Assembly (NCBI GenBank): GCA_003241475.1
Contig: QFQB01000026.1
Location: forward strand, 1-27,601
Reading direction: 5' to 3'
Length of the DNA stretch: 27,601 nt
From: Micavibrio aeruginosavorus
GTDB taxonomy: Bacteria > Pseudomonadota > Alphaproteobacteria > Micavibrionales > Micavibrionaceae
Positions 5,640 through 12,454 of this stretch are shown here, in pieces; position 1 is the first letter of the stretch; the number at the start of each line of letters is the position of its first letter. The notes below the pieces were generated by a model that was given only the letters and a program-made list of their open reading frames with translations, had not been told where the DNA came from and did not search any database. The position numbers and the translations under genes are program-made.

Positions 5640-7880
5640 TTAAGCTGCGTTGCTGGCTTTGTATTTTGCCCGCATCTTTTTTGCCGCGGCCACCATGTTG
5701 TCCAGCGCGTGTTTGACCTCTGCCCAGTTGCGCGTTTTCAAGCCGCAATCCGGATTGACCCAGATATGTTCAGCCGGCAAAACCTTCACGGCTTTTTCGA
5801 GCAGATCAACCATCTCTTGCGTCGAAGGGATGCGCGGGGAGTGAATGTCGTAGACTCCGGGACCGATCTCGTTCGGGTATTGATACGCCCCGAACGCGCC
5901 GAGCAATTCCATCTGCGATCGGGAGGTTTCGATTGAAATGACATCGGCATCGAGCGCACCGATAGAATCGATGATGTCATTGAAATCCGCGTAGCACATG
6001 TGCGTGTGAATTTGGGTCGAATCCTCCACGCAGGCGGCCGACAAGCGGAACGCTTCCACCGACCATTTCAAATAAGATTCGCGGTCTGCGTCGCGCAGAG
6101 GCAATCCTTCGCGCAAGGCGGGTTCGTCGATCTGTATGACCTTGATGCCGGCTTTTTCCAGATCGGCAACTTCGTCGCGGATGGCGAGCGCGATTTGCTT
6201 GGCCGTTTTCTCGCGGCTTTGGTCGTTGCGGACAAAGGACCAGCATAAAATGGTGATTGGTCCGGTCAGCATGCCTTTCATGGGGCGGCTCGTCAGGCTT
6301 TGGGCGTATTTCGACCAGTCCACCGTCATCGGGCGGGGACGGGAGATATCACCATAGATGATCGGCGGTTTTACGTAGCGCGAGCCGTAGGATTGCACCC
6401 AGCCATTTTGCGAAAAGGCATAGCCATCCAGCTGTTCGCCGAAATATTCCACCATGTCGTTGCGCTCCGGCTCGCCGTGAACCAGCACATCGATATCCGC
6501 CTCTTCTTGATAGCGCACCACGCTTTCGATTTCTTTTTTCATAGCGGAGGTATAGCTAGCTAGGTCAAGTTCTCCTTTTTTAAAGGCCGCGCGGGCATTG
6601 CGAATCTCCGCCGTCTGCGGGAAAGAACCGATAGTGGTGGTGGGGAAGGCAGGAAGCTTCAAATCCGCCTGCTGCACTGTCCTGCGTTTGGCAAACGGGC
6701 TTTTCCGCTTGCTCATCTCCGGCGTGATGGCAACCATGCGCTTCTGAACTTCATCATTATGAATGCGTTTGGAGGTTTTCTTGGATGAGGCGGCGATATC
6801 GCTTTCCTCTAATTCCGTCTTTATGGCGCTACGGCCTCCGCTGGCTCCCTTGGCAAGAACGGCGATTTCAAAGAGTTTTTGTTTCGAAAACGCCATCCAT
6901 GTTTTTAGTTCGGGATCGAGCTTTGTTTCGGCGTCCAGATCGATCGGCGCGTGCAACATCGAGCAACTGGAGGAAACGGCAAATCCATCGCCGAGCGCGG
7001 CCTTTGCCTTCTCCAGTTTTGCTAAAGAATCCGAAAGGTCGTTTTTCCAGATGTTGCGCCCATCGACCAGACCAAGCACGAGGCAGATATTGGACTCTTT
7101 GGCTTTTTTGATGCAGGCGTCCAATTGATCGGGCGCGCGCACCAGATCAACGCCGATAGTGGCCACGGGAAGCGAGAAGGCAAGATCGATGTTGTCGCTT
7201 TTTGCATAGGCTTTTTTGTAGGCGTCCTTATAGCGGTCCTCAAGGTCAAGTGCGAGACATGGCTCGTCGATCTGAATCCAATCAAATCCATCGGCGACGA
7301 GTTTTTGGAAAATTTCGATGTAAACATCGAGAAGAGAATCTGTCAGCGTGCAGCGGCAATCGGTGAAGTCTTCTGCCTTTTTTGCCAGCATGAGGAAGGA
7401 TATAGGACCTATCAAAACGGGTTGTGGTACGAACCCCGCCTCTTTCGCCTCCTTTGTCTCGGCAAAAATCTTATCCGTCGAAAGTTTGAACGTCTGGCCC
7501 TTTTTCAGTTCGGGGACGATGTAGTGGTAGTTCGTATCGAACCATTTGGTCATTTCCATCGCGATCACGTCGCGGCCGTTCTTCTGGCTTCCGCGCGCCA
7601 TGGAGAAATAAAGGTCTGGGTCATTCAGGTCATAACGCTCGGGGATGCAACCGAACAGGCACGCGGCATCCAGAATATGGTCGTAGAAAGAAAAATCATT
7701 GGTGGGTACAAAGCTGATACCGGCATCCGCCTGCAATTTCCAGTGGCGCAGACGCAGTTCCTTGCCTGCCGCCATCAGTGCTTCGCGCGGAATTTCACCT
7801 TTCCAGTAGCTCTCCAGCGACTTTTTCAATTCGCGTTTGAGGCCGATACGGGGGAATCCTAGGTTGAGCGCTAATACCAT
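5640..7880 (-). CDS. metE: Cobalamin-independent methionine synthase MetE
   Basis: MetE (746 aa) transfers the methyl group of 5-methyltetrahydropteroyl-triglutamate to homocysteine, the last step of methionine synthesis, in the cytoplasm. The zinc and homocysteine site is intact: His627 and Cys629 in HMCYADF, Glu651 in SIETSRS, and Cys712 in NPDCGLKTR. All are shifted by 14 from E. coli His641/Cys643/Glu665/Cys726. The N-terminal half begins LGFPRIGLKRELKKSLESYWKG, as expected. The two-barrel length is normal (E. coli 753). The ATG at 7880 has AAGGAGA upstream, lying across the metF stop. Only 14 bp separate it from metF, so the two form an operon in the order metF-metE controlled by the SAM-II riboswitch. 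Confidence 0.98.
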   Translation of the reverse strand: MVLALNLGFPRIGLKRELKKSLESYWKGEIPREALMAAGKELRLRHWKLQADAGISFVPTNDFSFYDHILDAACLFGCIPERYDLNDPDLYFSMARGSQKNGRDVIAMEMTKWFDTNYHYIVPELKKGQTFKLSTDKIFAETKEAKEAGFVPQPVLIGPISFLMLAKKAEDFTDCRCTLTDSLLDVYIEIFQKLVADGFDWIQIDEPCLALDLEDRYKDAYKKAYAKSDNIDLAFSLPVATIGVDLVRAPDQLDACIKKAKESNICLVLGLVDGRNIWKNDLSDSLAKLEKAKAALGDGFAVSSSCSMLHAPIDLDAETKLDPELKTWMAFSKQKLFEIAVLAKGASGGRSAIKTELEESDIAASSKKTSKRIHNDEVQKRMVAITPEMSKRKSPFAKRRTVQQADLKLPAFPTTTIGSFPQTAEIRNARAAFKKGELDLASYTSAMKKEIESVVRYQEEADIDVLVHGEPERNDMVEYFGEQLDGYAFSQNGWVQSYGSRYVKPPIIYGDISRPRPMTVDWSKYAQSLTSRPMKGMLTGPITILCWSFVRNDQSREKTAKQIALAIRDEVADLEKAGIKVIQIDEPALREGLPLRDADRESYLKWSVEAFRLSAACVEDSTQIHTHMCYADFNDIIDSIGALDADVISIETSRSQMELLGAFGAYQYPNEIGPGVYDIHSPRIPSTQEMVDLLEKAVKVLPAEHIWVNPDCGLKTRNWAEVKHALDNMVAAAKKMRAKYKASNAA

Positions 7881-7894
7881 TATTGTGTGTCTCC

Positions 7895-8728
7895 TTATTG
7901 TGGGCTGAAAGTGCTGCAGACGCTGTTGATGACGCTGCTTTTGTTTAACGTGTAGAAATGAATATGATCGACGCCGTTTCTTATAAGATCTTCGACTTGT
8001 GCGGAAAGCAGATCTTCGGCCATGGTATCGGACACCGCATTGGCGAATTTATCATGCAGGAACTGCGGCACGCTGGCCTGACATTTGGCAGCGAATTCGC
8101 AAACTTTTTGAAAATCCCGAATAGGAAGAAGACCTGGAACAATCGGCGTGGTAATGCCCGCCTTTTGCGTACAGTCTACAAAACGGTAAAAAACGTCATT
8201 ATCGAAGAAAAGCTGGGTGATTGCCCGTGTCGCGCCAGCATCGCATTTTTTCTTTAGGGCGATAAGGTCGGCATCGAGGCTCGGCGCATCAGGATGTTTT
8301 TCGGGGTAGGCACCGACACTGATATCGAACGGGTGGCGCTTCATCAGTGCTTCGACGAAATCAGAGGTGAATTGGTAATAGCCGGCATCGGGGTCAAGCG
8401 GCCAGACAAGATTTTGCGGCATATCGCCGCGAAGCGCGACCAGATGTCGGATGCCCTGATTCCACAGCATATCCGTGTAATGATCCAGTTCGTCTTTGGT
8501 ATGGGAGATATAGGTCAGGTGACTGCCGAAGGCGACATCAGGTGCGGCCCGCTGCAGGTTTTTCAAGGTTTGCAACGTTCCATCGCGCGATCCGCCGCCC
8601 GTACCGAAGGTAACAGTCATGAATTTGGGATTATAGCAGGCGAGTTCTTTGACAGTAGCAACAAGATCTTGAGCCGATTTTTCGGACTTCGGGGGAAAAA
8701 ATTCAAAACTGATCGAGGGATTTGTCAT
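7895..8728 (-). CDS. metF: 5,10-methylenetetrahydrofolate reductase MetF
   Basis: This 277-residue FAD enzyme reduces 5,10-methylene-THF to 5-methyl-THF, the methyl donor used by MetE. The family signature SFEFFPPK is at 7-14 with the catalytic Glu9 (E. coli Glu28). FGTGGGSRDGT (41-51) and LVALRGDMPQ with Asp102 form the FAD and folate pocket, and VGAYPEKHPDA follows. The ATG at 8728 has AGGTGG eight bases upstream. A GTG at 8740 with GGA upstream would add four residues and cannot be excluded. It is the first gene of the metF-metE operon, read from a promoter with a perfect -35 through a SAM-II riboswitch leader. Confidence 0.97.
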   Translation of the reverse strand: MTNPSISFEFFPPKSEKSAQDLVATVKELACYNPKFMTVTFGTGGGSRDGTLQTLKNLQRAAPDVAFGSHLTYISHTKDELDHYTDMLWNQGIRHLVALRGDMPQNLVWPLDPDAGYYQFTSDFVEALMKRHPFDISVGAYPEKHPDAPSLDADLIALKKKCDAGATRAITQLFFDNDVFYRFVDCTQKAGITTPIVPGLLPIRDFQKVCEFAAKCQASVPQFLHDKFANAVSDTMAEDLLSAQVEDLIRNGVDHIHFYTLNKSSVINSVCSTFSPQ

Positions 8729-8729
8729 T

Positions 8730-8766
8730 TGTGGCACCACCTGTCGTTTCCTTTTGGGACACCACA
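8730..8766 (-). promoter_or_regulatory. Leader hairpin around the metF Shine-Dalgarno sequence
   Basis: In the RNA read from the minus strand, UGUGG (8766-8762) can pair with CCACA (8734-8730), and inside it UGUC with GACA. The AGGUGG Shine-Dalgarno sequence of metF falls inside this structure, seven bases from its base. It is a candidate expression platform for the upstream riboswitch. This is a hand fold without energy calculation. Confidence 0.4.
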
Positions 8767-8792
8767 GCAGTACGAGAGTACCAGACCGCAGC

Positions 8793-8839
8793 CGCTTTAG
8801 CTTTGATATCGCGGTGCAAGCTGTCCGTCAAATGCCGCG
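8793..8839 (-). ncRNA. SAM-II riboswitch (metF leader)
   Basis: Read on the minus strand, the segment matches the SAM-II aptamer layout. The P1 5' arm is CGCGG (8839-8835), then the conserved CAUUUGACGG loop and GCUUGCA (8821-8815). The P1 3' arm is CCGCG (8814-8810), a perfect 5-bp match. The 3' tail carries the hallmark GCUAAAG (8801-8795). The loop segment AGCUU (8822-8818) can pair with AAGCU (8803-8799) to form the expected P2 pseudoknot. SAM-II binds S-adenosylmethionine and lowers expression of methionine genes, mainly in Alphaproteobacteria. Its place directly upstream of metF-metE is the classical one. The metF start lies about 65 nt downstream. Confidence 0.88.
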
Positions 8840-8864
8840 GTTGCCCACCCTGTAAGCAGGCAAC
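8840..8864 (-). other. Hairpin at the 5' end of the metF leader
   Basis: GTTGCC (8864-8859 on the minus strand) and GGCAAC (8845-8840) form a perfect 6-bp stem with a 13-nt loop. It directly abuts the P1 stem of the SAM-II aptamer and lies near the expected transcription start. It may stabilise the 5' end or stack on P1. Confidence 0.4.
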
Positions 8865-8870
8865 TCTTAA

Positions 8871-8899
8871 TTGTTAAGCAAATGAAGGGGTTCTGTCAA
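8871..8899 (-). promoter_or_regulatory. Promoter of the metF-metE operon
   Basis: On the minus strand a perfect -35 TTGACA (8899-8894) is followed after exactly 17 bp by TAACAA (8876-8871), a fair -10. Transcription would begin near 8863 and include the whole SAM-II aptamer. The -10 overlaps the small inverted repeat CTTAA-TTG-TTAAG (8866-8878), which could bind a regulator. Confidence 0.6.
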
Positions 8900-8909
8900 A
8901 TCATAAAAT

Positions 8910-8922
8910 AACGGATTCCGTT
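8910..8922. repeat. 13-bp palindrome AACGGATTCCGTT in the metF/guaA divergent region
   Basis: AACGGA and TCCGTT are perfect inverted arms around one central base. The palindrome lies between the divergent metF and guaA genes, about 45 bp before the guaA start and upstream of the metF -35. It is a possible operator. No convincing guaA promoter hexamers were found next to it. Confidence 0.35.
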
Positions 8923-8966
8923 GAAAATTGCCTTCTCACCGGCAACTTCGCTGTCTAAAATGAGCC

Positions 8967-10565
8967 ATGAAAACAGCATCGAATTCCGTCCTCCCAGATC
9001 AAGCTTCCTCTACTGCACATGACCGTATTCTGATCCTCGACTTCGGATCGCAGGTTACGCAGCTCATTGCTCGCCGTTTGCGCGAAAGCGGTGTTTATTG
9101 TGAAATCTGGCCTTACAACAGTGCGGATGAGGCTAAATTAAAAGCCTTCGCCCCGCGCGGCATTATCTTTTCGGGCAGCCCGTGCAGCGTTTATGCGCCG
9201 GATGCTCCCCACCCCCCCACATATATATATGACCTCGGTTTGCCGATCTTTGGCATTTGTTACGGCCAGCAGGTGATGATGCACCAGCTTGGCGGGAAGG
9301 TCGAAGCGGGGGACACGCGCGAATTCGGACGCGCCTATATCGACATGATCGAAGAAAGCGCTATCTCTAAGGATGTCTGGAAAAAAGGAGCGCATGAGCA
9401 GGTCTGGATGAGCCATGGCGACCGCGTTACCAAAATGGCCGATGGTTTCAAGGTGATCGCGAAATCCGAGGGCGCCCCCTACGCCATCATCGCGAATGAA
9501 GAGCGCCGCTTCTGGGCGACGCAGTTCCATCCCGAAGTCGTGCATACGCCGCACGGCACGCAGCTTTTGAAAAACTTCACGCACAATATTTGCGGCTGTA
9601 AGGGTGACTGGACGATGGCGGCCTTTCGCGAAGAATCCATTGCCAAGATCCGCGCGCAAGTAGGCAAGGGCAAAGTCATCTGTGGTCTGTCCGGCGGGGT
9701 GGATTCTTCCGTTACAGCTGTTCTGCTCCATGAAGCCATCGGCGACCAGCTGACCTGTATCTACGTTGATACAGGCCTGATGCGTGCGGGGGAGAGTGAG
9801 CAAGTCGTCAAAATGTTCCGCGACCATTACAACATCCCGCTCATCCATGAAGACGCGTCCCATATCTTCTTGAACGCGCTGGACGGGGTGTCAGATCCCG
9901 AAACCAAGCGTAAAACCATCGGCAAGCTGTTCATCGATGTGTTCGATGCGCGCTCCAAAGAAGTCGGCGGCGCGGAGTTTCTGGCCCAAGGCACGCTTTA
10001 TCCCGATGTCATCGAATCCGTTTCCGTGACCGGCGGCCCTTCGCAGACGATCAAATCGCACCACAATGTTGGCGGTCTGCCCGATTACATGAAATTGAAA
10101 CTGGTGGAGCCCTTGCGCGAATTGTTCAAGGACGAGGTACGGGTGTTGGGCCGTGAACTGGGCATGCCCGAAGACTTCATCCGCCGCCATCCGTTCCCGG
10201 GGCCGGGGCTTGCCATCCGTCTGCCCGGTGAAATCACCAAAGAGAAACTGGAGATCCTGCGCAAGGCGGATACGATCTATCTGGAAGAAATCCGCAATGC
10301 CGGATTGTACGATGCTATCTGGCAGGCGTTCGCTGTCCTGCTTCCTGTCAAGACTGTTGGTGTGATGGGTGATGAGCGGACGTATGAGTTTGTCTGTGCG
10401 CTTCGGGCCGTAACCTCGACCGACGGCATGACGGCGGATTATTACCATTTCGACCATGAATTCCTGTCCCGCGTTTCGACCCGTATCATTAATGAAGTGC
10501 GCGGCATCAACCGCGTGGTGTATGACATCACATCCAAACCGCCGGGGACGATTGAGTGGGAATGA
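8967..10565 (+). CDS. guaA: GMP synthase (glutamine-hydrolysing) GuaA
   Basis: GuaA (532 aa) converts XMP, ATP and glutamine to GMP, the last step of guanine nucleotide synthesis. The N-terminal class I glutamine amidotransferase domain (about 19-208) has its nucleophile Cys98 in GICYGQQ and the His188/Glu190 pair in QFHPEV. The ATP pyrophosphatase domain has the PP-loop SGGVDSS at 242-248. The C-terminal dimerisation domain includes [12 protein letters not shown] and ends KPPGTIEWE, as in all GuaA proteins. The length is normal apart from about 18 extra N-terminal residues before [10 protein letters not shown], so a later start is possible, though no better ATG is seen. It diverges from metF across a 238-bp regulatory region. 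The Shine-Dalgarno sequence is weak (GAG at 8961-8963). Confidence 0.98.
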   Translation: MKTASNSVLPDQASSTAHDRILILDFGSQVTQLIARRLRESGVYCEIWPYNSADEAKLKAFAPRGIIFSGSPCSVYAPDAPHPPTYIYDLGLPIFGICYGQQVMMHQLGGKVEAGDTREFGRAYIDMIEESAISKDVWKKGAHEQVWMSHGDRVTKMADGFKVIAKSEGAPYAIIANEERRFWATQFHPEVVHTPHGTQLLKNFTHNICGCKGDWTMAAFREESIAKIRAQVGKGKVICGLSGGVDSSVTAVLLHEAIGDQLTCIYVDTGLMRAGESEQVVKMFRDHYNIPLIHEDASHIFLNALDGVSDPETKRKTIGKLFIDVFDARSKEVGGAEFLAQGTLYPDVIESVSVTGGPSQTIKSHHNVGGLPDYMKLKLVEPLRELFKDEVRVLGRELGMPEDFIRRHPFPGPGLAIRLPGEITKEKLEILRKADTIYLEEIRNAGLYDAIWQAFAVLLPVKTVGVMGDERTYEFVCALRAVTSTDGMTADYYHFDHEFLSRVSTRIINEVRGINRVVYDITSKPPGTIEWE

Positions 10566-10585
10566 TTTCATAGAGGTGGAGTGAG

Positions 10586-11047
10586 ATGGTGAAAAGAATT
10601 GTCGGATTTTTCTTTCTATTGCTGTCGGTTTGTCTTGCAGTTGCGGCCCATGCTCAGTCAAAGAGCAATGAGGATGTCATTAAGGCGTTCCTAACATCTC
10701 AAGAAACTCATGAACCAGGGATGGAAGAAGCCGCACAGTCTATGGGCAACGCAATTGCCGATCTAGATGGCGACGGCAAGGACGAAATTATCTTGGTCTG
10801 GACTACGCTGGGACCGACCTATTGGCGGAACACTCTTACCGTTTTTTCTATTGATGGCGAAAAGGAGTATAAGCCCGCGAGTTCGTTTGCTCTGGAGGGC
10901 GCGGCAGAGAATCCTTCGGTAAAAAACGGCGTGATTTTAGTGGAGCAGGTTCTATATGCTAAGACAGATCCAATATGCTGTCCTACCATTAAAAAACAAA
11001 TGAAATACCGTTGGGATAAAAAAGGTATTACCATCATTGACCAATGA
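10586..11047 (+). CDS. Exported protein with a DxDGDG calcium-type loop
   Basis: This 153-residue protein has a clear Sec signal peptide: VKRI, then a hydrophobic core, then AHA at 21-23 before Gln24. The mature part contains IADLDGDGKDEIIL (57-70), an EF-hand or FG-GAP/VCBS-like acidic loop with Asp59, Asp61, Asp63 and Glu67 that could bind calcium. A CC pair lies near the end (PICCPT). Only one repeat is present, so it is not a full propeller by itself. The function is unknown; it is probably periplasmic. AGGTGGAG precedes the ATG at 10586. It lies 20 bp after guaA and may be read with it. Confidence 0.75.
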   Translation: MVKRIVGFFFLLLSVCLAVAAHAQSKSNEDVIKAFLTSQETHEPGMEEAAQSMGNAIADLDGDGKDEIILVWTTLGPTYWRNTLTVFSIDGEKEYKPASSFALEGAAENPSVKNGVILVEQVLYAKTDPICCPTIKKQMKYRWDKKGITIIDQ

Positions 11048-11113
11048 TGAATTTCGTTGCGTATCATCCTAAAGCGCGATGCTGACGTCTATATGAAGAA
11101 TCAGGAGCCCAAC

Positions 11114-11860
11114 ATGACAAAATTTTTAGTTCTCTTTCTCTCGGTTTTTCTTATAGGCATTCCTGCCAACGCCCAGACCGACTGGCTCGGCATGGTGAGA
11201 TCGGTTTTAGGCTCCCAGACCGCAAGCAAAACCACAACGACAACCGGCACAGGGTTAAGTCAGGACAAGATCGCGGCGGGCCTGAAAGAAGCCTTGAATG
11301 TCGGCACGAAGACTGTGGTGGCCCAACTGGGCAAGACGGGGGGGTTTAATCTCGACCCTAAAATCCATATCCCGTTGCCACCAACGCTGGATAAGGCTGA
11401 TAAAGCACTCAAACTAGTGGGCATGGGCTCTCTGACCGAAGATCTTGAATCCCGCATGAACCGCGCCGCCGAGATAGCGACCCCAAAAGCGCAGACTCTA
11501 TTTATTGATGCCATCAAAAAGATGACGGTGGAGGATGCGCGCTCCATTCTGTCCAGCAAGCAGGATGCCGCAACGCAATATCTGCGGAAGTCCATGGGCA
11601 CGCAACTGGCGGCGGAGATGAAACCCATCGTGAGCGATTCTCTGGCACAGGCCGGCGCGGTCAAAGCCTTTGATACCGTATCGGGTCAGTATGCAAAGAT
11701 GCCGATGGTGTCAGGCTTGAAGAACAATATGAATGACTATGTGACGAACAAAGCCATGGACGGAATCTTTTATTATGTGGCGAAGGAAGAAGCATCCATT
11801 CGTCAAAACCCCGCCAAGCGTACGACCGATTTACTCAAGACCGTGTTTGGCACGAAGTGA
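11114..11860 (+). CDS. DUF4197 domain-containing exported protein
   Basis: This 248-residue protein has a signal peptide at 1-20, cleaved after ANA, followed by a Thr-rich linker (about 33-47). The rest (about 48-248) matches the DUF4197 pattern: LSQDKIAAGLKEALNVGTKTVV, the stretch IHIPLPPTLDKADKALK, and the C-terminal DGIFYYVAKEEASIRQNPAKRTTDLLKTVFG. The family is widespread in Gram-negative bacteria and has no established function. It is predicted to be periplasmic or outer-membrane associated. I chose the ATG at 11114 because AGGAG (11103-11107) sits six bases before it and it begins the signal peptide; the frame opens 19 codons earlier. It may be co-transcribed with the preceding exported protein, 66 bp upstream. 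Confidence 0.85.
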   Translation: MTKFLVLFLSVFLIGIPANAQTDWLGMVRSVLGSQTASKTTTTTGTGLSQDKIAAGLKEALNVGTKTVVAQLGKTGGFNLDPKIHIPLPPTLDKADKALKLVGMGSLTEDLESRMNRAAEIATPKAQTLFIDAIKKMTVEDARSILSSKQDAATQYLRKSMGTQLAAEMKPIVSDSLAQAGAVKAFDTVSGQYAKMPMVSGLKNNMNDYVTNKAMDGIFYYVAKEEASIRQNPAKRTTDLLKTVFGTK

Positions 11861-12078
11861 TTTTTAAATGCCTTCTTCGTGGCAACTATTCCTGATCCTC
11901 TTTGTTGATAATCCGCACTGTGGCATTTGAGTCACAGTTGTGGGTTTTTCGAAGCCCTCTTTAGAATTCATTTTTTTTATATTGAAAATGAGGTACACTG
12001 ATTCGCGTGTAACTACTTCTTAACCTTTTCTTGAAATCATCAAGAGATTATTTTCCAAACCTGAAGGAGATGGAGACT
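11861..12078. other. Intergenic region before the histone-like gene
   Basis: This 218-bp AT-rich gap contains an inverted repeat ACTGTG (11917-11922) / CACAGT (11933-11938) with a 10-nt loop, and AAATGCC (11867-11873) complementary to GGCATTT (11922-11928). It also has a T-run near 11970, a possible -10 TACACT at 11994-11999 without a good -35, and a CtrA-like TTAA-N7-TTGA at 12020-12034. It is probably the promoter region of the lysine-rich protein, with a long leader. Confidence 0.4.
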
Positions 12079-12300
12079 ATGGCTACGAAAAAGAAACCTG
12101 CTAAAAAAGCAGTAAAGAAAATGGCAACGTCCGTTGTTAAGAAAACGGCTGCTAAAAAAACCGCAAAGAAAAAGCCAGCTGCTAAGAAAAAGCCAGCTGC
12201 CAAGAAAAAAACGGTAAAAAAAGCCGTTAAAAAAGTCGTGAAAAAAGCTGTTGCGAAGAAAAAGCCAGCTGCTAAGAAAAAAGTAGCGAAAAAGAAGTAA
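12079..12300 (+). CDS. Histone H1-like lysine/alanine-rich DNA-binding protein
   Basis: This 73-residue protein has 35 lysines (48%); most of the rest is Ala, Val and Pro. It is built from KKxA, KKPAA and KKAV units resembling the C-terminal tail of histone H1, and bacterial relatives such as the lysine-rich tails of AlgP or Hc1-type proteins. It has no globular domain. Such proteins bind DNA or RNA without sequence specificity and may compact the nucleoid; this role is inferred from composition. The ATG at 12079 follows GGAG at 12072-12075, with another GGAGA at 12067-12071. Three copies of an 18-bp unit encoding KKKPAA lie inside the gene. Two terminators follow immediately, so it is a single-gene transcript. 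Confidence 0.8.
   Translation: MATKKKPAKKAVKKMATSVVKKTAAKKTAKKKPAAKKKPAAKKKTVKKAVKKVVKKAVAKKKPAAKKKVAKKK
12166..12273 (+). repeat. 18-bp repeat unit AAGAAAAAGCCAGCTGCT inside the histone-like gene
   Basis: Copies lie at 12166-12183, 12184-12201 (last base changed) and 12256-12273. The nucleotide identity, beyond what the KKKPAA peptide requires, points to recent duplication. The array is a likely site of length variation between strains. Confidence 0.75.
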
Positions 12301-12307
12301 TTAAAGC

Positions 12308-12330
12308 GCTCGCTCTTTAGCGAGCCTTTT
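12308..12330 (+). terminator. Intrinsic terminator 1 after the histone-like gene
   Basis: GCTCGCT (12308-12314) and AGCGAGC (12319-12325) form a perfect 7-bp stem with loop CTTT, followed by CTTTTGCTTTT. It lies 8 bp after the stop codon. Confidence 0.85.
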
Positions 12331-12337
12331 GCTTTTC

Positions 12338-12376
12338 AAACGCCCGTGCCGGACTTCCGGTGCGGGCGTTTACTTT
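12338..12376. terminator. Intrinsic terminator 2, tandem hairpin
   Basis: AAACGCCCG (12338-12346) and CGGGCGTTT (12363-12371) form a perfect 9-bp stem. It is extended by an inner CCGG/CCGG pair and followed by ACTTTT. A second strong hairpin directly after the first insulates the carboxypeptidase gene downstream. Confidence 0.75.
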
Positions 12377-12454
12377 TGGGTTTAAAAATCGCGGAAATCC
12401 GTCATATTATGACCATAGTTGGCGCTCAGAAACGATGGAGAAGAGGATAAAATC

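Noticed and set aside
7125..7862. Open frame of 245 codons on the plus strand across metE
   Set aside because: It lies wholly inside metE, has no RBS, and its product looks like no protein family. It follows from the codon bias of metE.
8921..8961. TTGAAA and CTAAAAT as guaA promoter hexamers
   Set aside because: The spacing is far outside 16-18 bp, so no guaA promoter is claimed.
9207..9231. Run of seven C's followed by an alternating TA tract in guaA, as a possible phase-variation site
   Set aside because: The run is short, sits in an essential enzyme, and the frame is intact. The coded residues HPPTYIYD fit the family.
9138..9863. Open frame of 241 codons antisense to guaA, and similar ones at 9891-10661 and 13310-14254
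   Set aside because: They are shadows of guaA and the M32 gene, whose motifs are complete in their own frames. No promoter or RBS supports them.
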